Assembly (NCBI GenBank): GCA_008638375.1
Contig: CM018040.1
Coordinates: forward strand, 31,938,970 to 32,002,969
DNA from: Nyssa sinensis
Lineage: Eukaryota > Streptophyta > Magnoliopsida > Cornales > Nyssaceae
DNA: 64,000 nt
Reading direction: 5' to 3'
In this document: positions 36,725 through 48,339 of the stretch, piece by piece
Layout of the letters: each line of letters begins with the position of its first letter
How positions within the stretch are numbered: position 1 is the first letter of the stretch
Position numbers and translations under genes: made by a program
Notes under the pieces: model-generated
Told to the model about the DNA's origin: nothing
What the model saw: the letters and a program-made list of their open reading frames with translations, nothing else
The model's database searches: none

Positions 36725-37011
36725 TTGTGGGAGCATTTTGCTCTTTATTCTGCTTTTCTCTTATTTTAAATCACTTGCATTATGTTTTCTTAAATAAATT
36801 TCCATTTATTAACTTTTGGTCACTAGCTAACATTATTTTGTCGCTAGTACTAGCCTTTTGACTTTTGTCTTCTTATCGTAACTTGTGTCATTTTTGACAA
36901 TTTCATAAAGTATCGCCTCTTAATACTTAACACGGTAAGGTTATGCGTTAATTTTATTAACTTCTTTTCAATTGATACTAATTATTTGTAAATTAGGTCA
37001 AGGGAGTTACA

Positions 37012-37200
37012 GTGGGTTTATCCTCCAAAGAAATATCTAACTCTTGTTGAAATAAAACATCCAAAACTTTGCATTGTCGCATGCTGAAATTATTAGTTTC
37101 ATCAAATTTTTTAACTTCAAATTTTGCATTTGAAATGATAGTTCTTACCATCGATGAAGTGTTAGAAATCGATTTCTCAATTAATCAAATTCACACCCAT
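37012..37200 (-). pseudogene. Copia gag N-terminal half, cut off by unit W
   Basis: On the - strand the frame reads SNAKFEVKKFDETNNFSM followed by a QCKVLDVLFQQEL-like segment. This corresponds to the N-terminal gag block (KFDGxNFxxWxxxMxxxL) of plant Ty1/copia elements. It ends at the GTGGG where W was inserted; the rest of gag resumes at 23057 downward. The expected Trp is replaced by Arg. Pseudogene. Confidence 0.75.
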
Positions 37201-37229
37201 ACACCAACGATCAAAAGATCCAATACCAA

Positions 37230-37950
37230 GGTCAAAAACCTACGCTCTGCTTTTAGTTTGTAGTGCGAAAGTGATAAAATCAAACAATAAATCGATCTCA
37301 AATAAGAAAAATAAATAAAAATATAGAGAAGACACAAAATATACGTGATTCAGCAAGACGCCTACATCTATGAGCAACAATAATCAATCCATTATGTATC
37401 AAGGAGATTATAAGAGTAAAACACTCATAAACCAAAATTTCCATTACACCTAATAACAACTCACACAAAGTTGGTTGTTTTCACATAAGATGAAAACCTA
37501 AAAAGTAACACCCTTATATATGCGAGATATAAAATAAGAGACGAATTGGGTTAAAAATATCCAAACAAAATAAGTAAAAAAAATTTCAAGTTGCATCGGG
37601 TCATCAATGAATCATCAAGAATTACAAGTAAATTCATGACACAGTGAAGTACAATGAACTGATCTTGAAAGAATTTTGACTTTTATTTACTAGATTTACT
37701 TTCTTTAGAAAGAAAGTGTTTCAACTTAACTCTTTAGCTCTCTATGTTGTGACTTTAATGTCGGCTATGCGTTGCATTAATATTTTTATCCCACCTAAGG
37801 GTTAGATAAGCAAACACCACCATTCTCTTGAAATATTTATATTCTATGCAAGTGTGATATAAATGATCTACGAAATATAGTCATCAAATCCAGTTGTTAA
37901 CATCAAACGTAAGAAAAAATAAGAATTATCATATCTAACATTTTATCCCG
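37230..37950 (-). mobile_element. LTR of the copia element interrupted by W
   Basis: Lies directly upstream of the gag start on the - strand. It starts near TGTTAGATATGATAATTC (about 37950), has a TATATAAGGGTG promoter-like stretch at about 37513-37524, and a leader with GATGTAGGCGTCTTGCTGAA text at about 37350-37372 familiar from plant copia LTRs. Exact ends and duplication were not fixed. Confidence 0.5.
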
Positions 37951-38177
37951 CCATCTAATTATGACTTAAATGATAATTTTACATGTGCAAATGAGTCTCT
38001 TATTTTAATTTTTGAAATTAAAATTTTCCTATTATAGTAATTTTAATTTATAAATTTAAAAATAAGATATGCATATTTCTTAATAGTATTCTCACTATTA
38101 AACCGGTGATTCATGGATAAACTTAGAATTGATGGATTGTACACAATTATTGCAAGCTGTAAGATGCGTTCGAATTA

Positions 38178-38182
38178 TAATC
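38178..38182. repeat. Target-site duplication of the Tat element (left)
   Basis: TAATC. The right side has TTATC (48340-48344, one change). The tandem-copied flank at 48792-48796 still has TAATC. Confidence 0.75.
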
Positions 38183-38641
38183 TGATGTTGCTCTTTTTGA
38201 TCAAAGGGACCTTCCGTCCTTCGCTACCTGTCAAGAACTCAAAATCAGAGGGTCACCGAGTAGGCTCAGATGGTAGCTGCTTCGATGATAAAATCAATAA
38301 ATTAAAAAGACTGTAATTGAAAAGAAGGGTTGAACATGAAAGGAAAGCGTACCTTATGGTCTTATTTATAGGTTATAGATTTCCTAATTTGAGTAGGATT
38401 AGGAGCCATAAAAGTAGGGATTTGAAGATATCCGAAGATAATAGTTGCCATATTGAACTCTGTTTCCTTATTCTGAGGTCTGTAGGATATAGAATGCGGT
38501 GCTATGTTATGAACCATATACCTCTGAACTCCCCATGCTTGTTTGATCTGGATAATACAATTCTTCTTAATCTGTACCCTGAAGAACTCTGTACATACTT
38601 GTGTTATGCTTTGAATATATTCATCACTTTATAGTATATCA
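38183..38641 (-). repeat. 3' LTR of the Tat element
   Basis: 459 bp; TGATGTTGC... at the left, ...AGTATATCA at the right on the + strand. Aligns along its whole length with 47882-48339. Confidence 0.85.
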
Positions 38642-38658
38642 ACTACCCCCTTCCCCTT
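38642..38658 (-). promoter_or_regulatory. Polypurine tract
   Basis: On the - strand AAGGGGAAGGGGGTAGT abuts the 3' LTR, the normal position for the plus-strand primer of reverse transcription. Confidence 0.85.
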
Positions 38659-39091
38659 GAGCCTTAGTTCTGTGGAACTCACGTAGAGCTAAGGTTAGGG
38701 TTTCTGAGGGGTCACGCCCAATATCATTAATGTCATTTCGTATTCTGAGAAAATAGTCATTGATGGGACAGTTACGGCCTCATCATTGCATTATCCATCG
38801 ATTGAGTAATCGAGGCCATTATTAGCCAACCATCGTTTGGGATTTCAGGGCCATAAATGTCAATCCCACTTGGGTGGTCTTATAGATAGATGAAACCCCC
38901 TTAGCAAGAGTCTTTTACGAACTCTCCATCGCTCTAAGTCAAAATTGAAGCAAACGAAGACTTCCTAAGAGATTTTCGGTGTACTAAAAGACTTCTCCTG
39001 CACCCAATCTCCAGTTTCTAGTCAATTGGTGATAACTCTGCCATTTATTATTTATTTTTTATTTTTATTATTTTTCTACCCTACTTTTTTC

Positions 39092-40995
39092 ATGAAGATG
39101 TCATCCTCGGATGTCCATTCAAATACTAGAGAGGAAGAGAGGCAAATCGTAGAAATAGGGAGTCAAGAGGCACTAGGCCCTATTTTTGGTGAGGAAATGG
39201 ATAGTGCTTCTGGTAATAGTTTTGGAGTGCTCTTAATTAAGGCACACCTCAAATCTAGGGATAGTGAGGTCAGTTCGTCAGGGCCGACTTCATAGAAGAG
39301 ATGAGGGTGAGAGTGCTATAACTGAGGGCATGCTAGATGCCCTCAGAATAAATTTTGATTTCCCTCAGAATGTGTTCTGTAGGATCCTAAGGGTTGTAGA
39401 TCAGCCCATCAAATATCGAGAGAGGAGAAATTTGCACCTACCTCGAATGGTTTAAGGTCGACATACAGTTTCCCTCTCCATCCTCTAGTGAACGAGTTCT
39501 TTAGTTGGTTCAAAATCTGCCCTACCGAACTGAACATCAACAGTTGGAGGCAGCTAATGGCCTTCTTAGTCCTAGGTCACCAAAACAACATCGAAGTAGA
39601 CCTAGACCTAATTAGAAGTAACATGGATATGAAGTTCTTGAAGTCAAAGGGGATATACTACATATCCTTTGACAAAAGGTTCAAACCATTGACCTCGGTA
39701 CCCACTTCTAACTAAGACATGGAAGAAGTGGTACTTCTTCGTCAGTGGTAGATGGGAACAAAAAGACTTCGAGAACCAGAGCAGCTTCTTCCCCCAACAC
39801 ACTAGTTTTAAGGGTGAGCCTACAGAACCTTCGACTTCTAACCTGAATAGTGTAATCTTATTCCTATATAGACTGAATGTTTTTGCTTAATTTCTGCTGT
39901 CATAGATAAGAAAGCTTGGAGGAGATCAACTTTCACTCCCGAGCTTCAAGAAAGGTACAAAAGACTTTTTCATCCACAGGACCGTCCTCACGAACACATC
40001 CTTACTCTTTAAAATTTCATGGACGCCGAGTTAGCAAAGAATAAATCGGCAGTTCTGAAGAAGACAGTTCTTACGAGCTGGACACCTAGAGCTAAGAAGG
40101 TCAGGGGGAACATCCAGCCCTTCAGTACCAGTTCCTCCTCAAAAGAAGAAGAGGATAGAGGTGGGAGGACCCAGTTTTCCCGAGCATACAATTTTTGATG
40201 AGTTAGCCCTACCAACTATTCGCCAAGAACTACTACCACCTCTAGCCCCTACAACGCTCCTTGGGTCCCGTGGTAAGGGAAAATGAGCGCGGTTCCTCCT
40301 GGTGTGGCCTCGGCTGAAATTGGGGAAGTAACTTATCAAGAAGGCTTACGATGAGGCCTAGAGCTCAACAGCGGGTCACTTCAAGGGTTTGAAGACCCGG
40401 AAGATAGCCTAGGGACTTCCTGGTTTCTCATACGAGGGTAAGATTCTTATGTTTAATTGATTTTATATATGTGATTAACTTTTGTTCTTACTCACTTATC
40501 TAATTTTTATCTTTTATAGGCGGTCCATGCCATGGCTGCTATTATAGACTACCCTTGAGGAATCAGAATGAGAGGACAAGCTCCAGGCTGAATTAGACGA
40601 AACTCGGCTCCAGTTCGAGACAGCCCGTTTTGCATCTCTCTCTTTTAAGGAGAAGTTAAAAGAATCCCTCACCAACGTGGCTATTCTAGGGTCATAGAAG
40701 AACATCCTAGCTTTAGAGCTAAAGAGTTTGAAGAAGGAAAAAGAGGAAGCTGAGGCTGTTGCTGCTCTGAACCTTGCCACCAGTGTTCAAGCGGCGAGAG
40801 AAGAGATAAAAAACCCTCAAGGAAGAGGTGTAAAGGCTGGCCGGAAAGTTTTCAGTTCATGGATACGAAACCTTTTGGAAGAAGATCCAGAAGTTGTATC
40901 ATGATCTTGACATCTCTGGTGTGGACGAGGTTTCAATAGATGATCATATGCCAAGTCTTTCCGAGGTTGTCCCAACGGAGTCCACTGGATGCTGA
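39092..40995 (+). pseudogene. Counter-oriented ORF of the Tat element (Transposase_28-like)
   Basis: Encoded opposite to gag-pol. Start chosen at ATG 39092 (a second in-frame ATG is at 39098). Readable parts in order: an acidic N-terminus (MSSSDVHSNTREEE), a frameshift near 39290, then HPLVNEFFSWFKICPTELNINSW...LMAFLVLG (39480-39600), typical of the putative gypsy-type transposon domain (Pfam PF04195), and YYISFDKRFKPL. A likely 82-nt intron spans 40438-40519 (GTAAGA...TTTATAG). It is followed by a coiled coil (DKLQAELDETRLQFETARF, LKSLKKEKEEAEA) and the stop at 40993-40995. Several stops make it non-coding now. Known relatives are the antisense ORFs of Grande-like elements; their function is unknown. 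Confidence 0.7.
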
Positions 40996-41299
40996 AAGAG
41001 AAGCCCCCCTACTGAGGACCCTTAGTTAGGTTTTTGTAATATTTTTTTTTTTTTTTGTTCTGAACTTGTAATCTTCCCACTTTTTTGGGTTAATCTATAA
41101 AAATTCTTTCTTATCTCATTCACTTGTGTTTTGCTTGCTATTTTTGTGGTGTGCCTAAAAAATAATCTTTTTTAACATCCAGACTATTAGAAAATGCAAG
41201 TCCTTTATAGACTCCGAAGCATTCATAAGCTAATCTTCAGAGGTCAAAAGAGTAGGATATTCAGAGCAACCATACTTATGAAAGTAGATCATATTATAC

Positions 41300-41575
41300 C
41301 GACCTTCAATGCTTGTAATTAAAACAAGCTTCATTTATAGATCTTCAATACTGGTAATTAAAATAAGCTTTGTTCACATATCTTCAATACTTGTATTTAA
41401 AACAAGTTTCAGTTTAGAGATCTTCAAAACTCGTAATTAAAACAAGTTTCATTCACAAATTTCAATACTTGTAATTAAAACAAGCTTTGTTCACAGATCT
41501 TCAATACATGTATTTAAAACAAGCTTTATTCACAGATCTTCAATACTTGTAATTAAAATAAGCTTTGTCCTGAGA
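41300..41575. repeat. Tandem array, about 39-bp unit
   Basis: About seven copies of a unit with CTTCAATACTTGTAATTAAA then ACAAGCTTCATTCACAGAT. The unit contains the stem CTTGT/ACAAG. Confidence 0.85.
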
Positions 41576-41639
41576 TCTGTAAGATCAGATCCGTGATATT
41601 CATAATGAATGGAAAGCCTTGGAAGATCTGTATATTTGA

Positions 41640-42015
41640 TTGAAATAGACCAGATCTTTAACGCTTATAATGCTTTTACGGATATGTGCATTGAGTAAAA
41701 TGGACTAGATCTGTAGCACTTGTAATGGATATAAGGCTTTTAAGGGTCTGTGCATTGAGTGAAATAGACCAGACCTGTAGCACTTGTAATAAATACAAGG
41801 CTTTTAAGGGTCTGTACATTGATTGAAATGGACCAGACCTGTAGCACTTATAATGGATACAAGTTTTTAAAGGTCTGTACATTGAGTGAAATAGACCAGA
41901 CCTGTAGCACTTGTAATGAATACAAGGCTTTTAGGGGTCTGTACATTAAGTGAAATGGACTAGACCTGTAGCACTTGTAATAAATACAAGGCTTTGAGGG
42001 GATTGTACATTGATG
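41640..42015. repeat. Tandem array, about 64-bp unit
   Basis: Six copies starting GACCAGACCTGTAGCACTTG at about 41648, 41703, 41767, 41831, 41894 and 41958, so the period is 63-64 bp. The unit again contains CTTGTAAT...ATACAAG. Arrays between integrase and the 3' LTR are characteristic of Tat elements. Confidence 0.9.
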
Positions 42016-42046
42016 AAAACACTCAGAGGTGAATCAAAAATAGCTT

Positions 42047-45000
42047 TTATGGATAATACCTATGTAAATGTTCGATATTCCAGGGTATGAGTACAGGCTT
42101 CCCAATCAAATGTTCTAACCAATAAGTCGTAGGTCTGACGATCTTGGTTATTTTGTAGGGTCCTTCCCAATTAGGGAAATGTTTTCCCATGATGGGATCT
42201 TTAGTGTTTGGAAACACCCTTCTTAGGATGAGATCTCCAATATGGAAGTTGATAGGTTTTAACCCCTGGTTGAAACATTTCGCCATTATTTGCTGATAGG
42301 CTTCGGTCCTTATCCGAGCTTGCTCACGTCTTTCTTTAAGTAGGTCCAAATTCTCCGCAAGCTATTGGTTATTGGTCCCCTAGTCAAAGTAGTCTGTCTT
42401 GAGGGTCGGCATGCCAATGTTGACAGGAATGATTACCTCAGTGCCATAGGCTGAGTGAGAATGGTGTTTCTGTATTTGGGGTCCTTCTGGTAGTTCAGTA
42501 GGCCTAGAGTACTCCGGAGAGTTCTTCGACCCATCTTTCCTTAGCTTCCTCTAACCTTCTCTTACTTGCCTCGAGAATAGTGCGGTTGGTGACCTCAGGC
42601 TTTCCCATTACCTTGGGGATGCCCAAGAGAGGAAGAAATGATGACTGATGTGCACGTCTTTACAGAACTTTCCGAACACCTTCCCATCAAATTGCATCCC
42701 ATTGTTTAAAATAATGACGCAGGGCATATCGAACCGGCATACTATATTTTTTCACGTAAAATTCTTTACTTCTACCTCTGTTATGTGGGTCAGGTGGTTA
42801 AACCTCTGCCCATTTAGAAAAATAGTCAATGGCGACTAGTAGGAATCTCTTGTTTTGAGGGGTTTTTGGCAATACCTTACAATGTCGATTCCCCATTGAG
42901 CGAAAGGCCAAGGACTGACGATAAGGATGAGTTCATGATCAGGTTGGTGCTGGTATGAGGCAAATCATTGACATTTTTTCACACCTCTAGACATATTCCT
43001 TAGCCTGTTTTAACATACCAGGCCAATAGTAGCCCTGAGTAAGTGCTCGGTGGGCTATGGTCTTTCTACCATTGTGGTTACCACAGATCCCTTTATGTAT
43101 CTCGGCTTAGGATGTAGTGGGCCTCTTTTGGAGTTAAACAACGTAGGAGGGGTTGAGTATAGGACCTTCGGTAAAGCTTTCCTTTAAGAATTAGATACTG
43201 AGCTACCCTAATTCGAATTCTCCATACATGATTTTTGTCCTCCAAAAGTATCACTTCCTTTAGATACTAGGTGATAGGAGTCATCGAGTCTCGAGGTTGT
43301 TCTAAAATTTGAAAGGATTGTATTTCCTCAATGCTTGGCTTTGACTGGTAGGATATTTTCACCATCAAATCCCTTGCTGGCTTGAGATAGGAAGCCATGT
43401 TTGCTAAAGCAATAGTCCTGAAGTTTTGGTTTCTTTCGATATTTTGAATGGTGAATTTTCGTAAAGATAGCTTTAATGCCACCAGCTCTGAGTACTTGGT
43501 CATCCTGTTATCCTTGGTGGAAAATTCTCCCAAGACTTGACTCACCACAAGTTGAGAGTCAAAGAATGTTTCAAGATCCAAAGCTTCACATTATATGGCT
43601 AGTTTCATCCCAGGGATAAATGCCTCATACTCGGCTTCATTTAAAGGCTTTGAATCCCAAGCTAACCATTTTTTCGGTTATGATCCCATGGAGGGATTGA
43701 AGTATTATGCCTACTCCAGAGCCTTTGTCAGTAGACAAACCATCAGTGTAAAGCAGTCCTACCAAAGTGTCAGTTGTAGCTTGAGCTTTTGCATGTAGTG
43801 TTGGAATGAACTCTAGCTACAAAGTCTACTAGCACTTGGCCTTTAATAGCGATTCACGATACATAGGATATGTCAAATTCTCCTAATTCTATTGACCATT
43901 TTACCAGTCGTTCCGAAACTTCAGGTTTGTGTAAAACTGATTTTAAAGGATAGGAGGTAAGGATTATGATAGGATGGGCCTAAAAATATGGTCTGAGCTT
44001 CCGAGTGGATATTACCAAGGTTAAGGCTAATTTTTTAATTTTGCAGTATCTTGTCTCGGTGTCTAGAAGTGCCTTACTGACGTAAAAGATAGGCCTTTAA
44101 ATTTCCTTGTCCTCCTTGATTAAAGCTGAGTTGATGGCATTTTCTGATACAGCGAAATACAAAAGTAGTTTTTCCCCTAGTACTAGTTTTGAAAAGAGTT
44201 CGGGAGAAGCTAAGTATCAGCTTGAGTTCTTGGAAAGCCTCTTTGCATTCAAGGGTCCATTCTAGGGCCTTACTCTCCCTCAAGGCTCTAAAGAATGGGA
44301 GGCACTGATCCGTAGATTTAGAAATGAACTTATTCAGAGTTGTTATCCTTCTATTCAGGCCTTGGATATCTTTCTTAGTTTTGGGTGACTTTAGTTCGAT
44401 CAGAGCTTTGATCTACGAAGGATTTGCCTCGACTCCTCTCTGAGACACCAGAAAACCCAAGAATTTCCCTTTTTTGATTTCGAAGGTACATTTTAAAGGG
44501 TTTAACTTCATCCTATTTTGCCTTAAAATGTCAAATGTCTGGCTTAAGTGATGGATATGGTCACTCTTTCGAACACTTTTGACTAGCATGTCATCAATCT
44601 AGACTTCCATTGTATCCCCAATTTGGTGGCCAAACATCTTGTTTACAAGTCACTGGTACGTGGCTCCAACGTTCTTTAAACCGAACGACATCACTTTTTG
44701 ACAATAGAGACCATTCTGATATGAAGGCAGTTTTCTCCTGGCCTGAAGGATACATTTGAATTTGATTGCATCTAGAGTAGGCATTTATGAAACTCATAAG
44801 CTCTTGACCTGTCGTGGCATCAACAATTTGATCAATCTTGGAAAGAGGAAAGCTATCCTTGGGACAAGCTTTATTTAGGTTGGTGTAGTCAACTGCAGAC
44901 CCTCTATTTGTCGTTCTTTTATTTTGCGAGAACTGTATTGGCAAGCCATTCTAGATAGAACACTTCCTTTATCATTCCAAGCATTCAGTAACCTTTGGAT

Positions 45001-45900
45001 CTTTTTATTGATGATCTTGTGGCGTTCAGGGGCAAATGTTCTCCTTTTTTTGTCTCACCTGAAAATGGTCCGGGTCTGTCATTAGCTTATAAAAGATGAG
45101 ATTAGGATCTATTCCTTCTATATCTTTTATTTCCCAAGAAAATACCGACAAGTTATTTTTTATAAATTCAACAATTTTCTCTTGCTCAGGAGGGAGACAG
45201 AGCTGAGCCAACCTGTAGGTACTTTCCCTTCCCTTTAGTGCTGATGAGTACTTTGATGGGCTCCTCCATTGGTTGGACCGTGCTGTCCCTTCATTTAAGA
45301 CTTAATGGCTCGTCAATTTTAAAGGTACACTCCTCTGCCCTATGAAGGTTGGAAGGTGAAGAACTTCCCCTTTCACGAGGGTACTGTGATTGCTATTTGG
45401 GGTGTTTTTCCTTTAATGCAAGGGCATGGCAGTCTCGGGCGGATGGGCTGACAGCCCTTGATGGAGAAGACTTTGTCACTATAGACATACTTTAGGCATT
45501 GATGAAGGGTTGAAGTAACTACTCCCATTTGGTGGATCTAGGGTCTCTCAATAATGACATTAAAGAAGGATTTCGGAATCTAGGACCATGCATTAAGAAA
45601 TCAGTGTTTTATGTCCACCTCCTTCTCCCGCCGTGGTCGGTAGATCAATTTTGCCCTAATGGGATGCTGAGATATCCATCGAGTCCTGCCATGACAGCGG
45701 TAATAGCTCTAATGTCGTTAGGGTTGAGCTTCATGTGTTTGAAGTGTTCGTAGAATAATACGTTGGTAGAGCTTCTAGTATCCACGAGAACCCTTCTAAT
45801 ATCGAAGTTAGCGATTTTGAGTGAGATGACAAGAGCATCACTGTGGGGACAATGTATCCCAACAAGGTCTAATTCGAAGAACTAGATCTGAAGTCATGAC
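42047..45900 (-). pseudogene. Tat element pol remnant: RT, RNase H, integrase
   Basis: Reading the - strand from 45.9 kb down: the segment before RT (45026-45211, LPPEQEKIVEFIKNNLSVFSWE); RT palm (44594-44944, DYTNLNKACPKDSFPL); the catalytic YIDDM motif, where the Tyr codon has become TAG (+ strand 44599-44601) before IDDMLVKS; RT thumb and connection to about 44074; RNase H (43267-43950, DSQLVVSQVLGEF and ALANMASYL); integrase zinc domain and catalytic core (about 42400-43150, degraded); integrase C-terminus (42047-42349, FPNWEGPYKITKI). Many frameshifts are present, so no active polymerase can be made. Confidence 0.85.
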
Positions 45901-46110
45901 TTTATCTTCTTCTCAATGGCCGAGATTTGGAGGACATGTGATTCTGCCCTTGCCTCCTAAGCGTATCTTTTCCTGGCTTGGTTAGACATTCACGTTGTCG
46001 AATTGTTAACATGGAGGATAAAGATGACTTGATTATTTTGTCGCTGCTGATCGTTTCGAATTTCTCTCTGTTTAGGCCTTTGTTCTTGCCTTCTTTGCGG
46101 CGGTCTCTCG

Positions 46111-47720
46111 TCACGGGGGTTCTGCCTCCTGTCCTGGCAAACAAACTCTCTCAATCATCCTCTTCTGATGAGATGCTCTATCTCTTGCTTGAGAAGCTCT
46201 ACACTCGTCAGTTGTGTGCCCATGCTCTTTATGGAAATCATAGTATTTGTTCTGATTTCTTGTATCAAGATTACTTTTTAGTGGCTCTGGCCACTTCAAG
46301 TTTTCACTGGGTTAGGATCTGTTGGAGTATGTGCATGAGAGAAGCATTCAAAGGGGATGAAAGTTTCGTACCTTCTAGAGTTAGGATTGTTCTGGGCTCT
46401 AGGTGTCGTTTTCTTGTCAAGACTCCTGATCTTCTTTCTATTAGTGCTGGTACCCCTCTTCTGAACTTGCTCATCCTTCTGAGCCTGTTCTTTTGCTTTT
46501 CGAAAAGATATTTTTGTATCTTCAAGATTAATGTACTTTCGTGCTCGATCTATAAGTGTTGTCATGTCGATGGGAGGGTTCTTGGTTAAAGAATCTTGAA
46601 AGCGTCCAGGCCCCAGGCCTGAGGTAAGAGCGGCCACTAGGAAGCTTGGGCTGCAATCGGTTATCTCCTTGAGCTCGGTATTAAAATGAGTAATGTACTC
46701 CCGAAGTTATTCTCTCTTTGCTTACTTCACAGTTAGAAAGAATTCTGGTCATTTTCTTAACTTCCTGCTGGTTAGTAATTGGTCAAGAAACAGCCTACTA
46801 AGCTTATAAAAATTGTTGATCGATTCTTGGGAGAGGTTGTGGAACCACTTCAGGGCGATACCCGTTGAGGCTTGTCACAAAAGTTCAGCACATGAAGGCA
46901 TAGGTATCCTTATAGAGTGCCATGGTATGCTGATAGTGAGATAGGATGATCCCCAAGGTCTTCAGATCTATTATACAGGGTGAATTTTGGGACAACGAAC
47001 TTTTTCAACCACTCGTCTATCATTATAGCAAAGGTGAACGGCGTGGTGAACCTCCCGAGCAATTTACCTAGTTCATTTTGCTCTAAAAGGGCATGGAACC
47101 CTCTGGTTGAGATGGTTTGCTCCTGAGAGTATGCTCTTGAGAGTTTGCTATCTCATCTTCCCTCTGAGGGGCTCGAGGAAAAACTCGTTGTGGGATCGAA
47201 ACCCGTTGTTGTCCTTGTTTTGCACCTCTAGTTCCTCGATTAGGGGGAGGAATTTGCCCAATATTAGTAGGAAGATGTTGCCTTCCCAGGACTTGGGGGG
47301 CTGGTGCCTTAAGGGGCTAGGATTGTTGTTGCGCTGGATCGGCTCCAAAGGCCACTAGAGTAGGAATCCTCATTCTGCTTTGATAATGGACAGTTGAGTG
47401 AAGCGTGGGCATCCCTTTTTCTACAGCTGTTGACGTTTGGGGATCAGCCCCTATGTGAGTGGTACCATGGGGGTGTATCGATTATGCATTAGGAAACTCC
47501 TCATTGGGGGATCGTCCGCTCGTGGCGGTAACAGGAGGCTGAGTTCCTCCGTGAATAGCGTTAATAGGAACAGGATGAGGATTGCTCCATCGGCTCTAGG
47601 CCAATGAAGCCAGAGCTTGTGACATGGCAGTGAGTTGTTCCTGCATCTGATCGGATTGTTGTTGAATCCTTTCAAGCTGTTGTTCCAATTAATTGGGTGT
47701 TTGACCTCTTTTTCTTCCAA
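46111..47720 (-). pseudogene. Tat element gag remnant
   Basis: The N-terminal part (47450-47720) holds a Gln-rich amphipathic helix (QQLERIQQQSDQMQEQL) in one frame. The capsid core reads ALTSGLGPGRFQDSLTKNPP...RARKYINLED (46500-46637). The nucleocapsid part (46111-46299) has KYYDFHKEHGHTTDEC, in which the first zinc-ligand Cys of the usual KYCxFHxxxGHxTxxC is replaced by Tyr. Frames change at least twice. Confidence 0.8.
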
Positions 47721-47860
47721 CAAGAGGCTGAACGGTTGCCTTCTGATTGGGTGTTTGGGAATTTTTTTCTAGGACGAAGGTTGGGAGTCCATTGCCTTTT
47801 GGACGAAAAAGACAAAGGATTTGTTATTTTTGAAGAAAAGATTAGCAAGAACGATTGTCG

Positions 47861-47878
47861 TTCTCACAAACGGCACCA
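47861..47878 (-). other. Primer-binding site of the Tat element
   Basis: On the - strand TGGTGCCGTTTGTGAGAA lies three to four bases inside the 5' LTR. It resembles the TGGCGCCGT... sites of Tat/Athila elements with one C-to-T change. The tRNA was not determined. Confidence 0.7.
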
Positions 47879-47881
47879 AAC

Positions 47882-48339
47882 CAGTGTTTTTTTTTTATCA
47901 GAGGGGCCTCATATCCTCTGCTACCTATCAAGAACTCAAAATCAGAGGATTACCAGGTAGGCTCCGGTGGTAGCTGCTTCAATGATAAAGTCAGTAAATT
48001 AAAAAGACTGTAATTAAAAAGAATAATTGAACATGAATGGAAAGCGTACTTTATGGTCTTATTCATAGGTTGTAGAGTTTCTAAGTTGAATAAGATTAAG
48101 AGGAATAAAAGTAGGAATTTGAAGATATCTGAAGATAGTAGTTGTCATATTAAACTCTATTTCTTTGTTCTGAAGTCGGATGAAATATGGAAGGCGGTGC
48201 TATATGCTGAAGCATATATCTCTGAACCTCCCGTACCTATTTGATCTAGATAATGAAATCTTTTTTAATCTGTACCTTGAAGAACTCTGTGCATACTCTT
48301 ATTATATTTTAAATATATTCATCACTTTATGATATATCA
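47882..48339 (-). repeat. 5' LTR of the Tat element
   Basis: 458 bp matching 38183-38641. A TATGAATAAGACC promoter-like stretch lies on the - strand at about 48056-48068. The tandem copy at 48438 has the cleaner TATAAATAAGACC. Confidence 0.85.

Larger units (their letters stand above)
23058..37011 (-). mobile_element. TGTNA unit W, host of nested units V and U
   Basis: On the + strand it begins TGTCATAACCCAAAACC (23058) and ends AAGGGAGTTACA (37011), with GTGGG on both sides. Subtracting V, U and their duplications leaves about 3.92 kb. In - strand order: tRNA-like module (antisense) 36661-36724, (TTC)n/CT tract 36379-36434, a further tRNA-like module 28408-28473, GGATATCC palindrome 28544-28556, sub-repeats 28080-28300, donor about 27856, hairpin 23533-23548, acceptor about 23507. 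It landed inside a copia gag gene. No coding capacity. Confidence 0.8.
38183..48339 (-). mobile_element. Ty3/gypsy retrotransposon, Tat-type, full-length but dead
   Basis: A 10.16-kb element read on the - strand. In that direction: 5' LTR (48339-47882), primer-binding site, gag, protease/RT/RNase H/integrase, two tandem arrays, a counter-oriented ORF, polypurine tract, 3' LTR (38641-38183). RT wording (DYTNLNKACPKDSFPL, DQIVDATTGQELMSF), a CCHC-type gag motif of the FHxxxGHxTxxC form and the antisense ORF with Transposase_28-like sequence all point to the Tat branch. Stops and frameshifts occur in every gene. The target duplication is TAATC/TTATC. Confidence 0.88.

Noticed and set aside
45978..46589. 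203-codon + strand frame
   Set aside because: Antisense to the Tat gag, which has clear family residues on the - strand.
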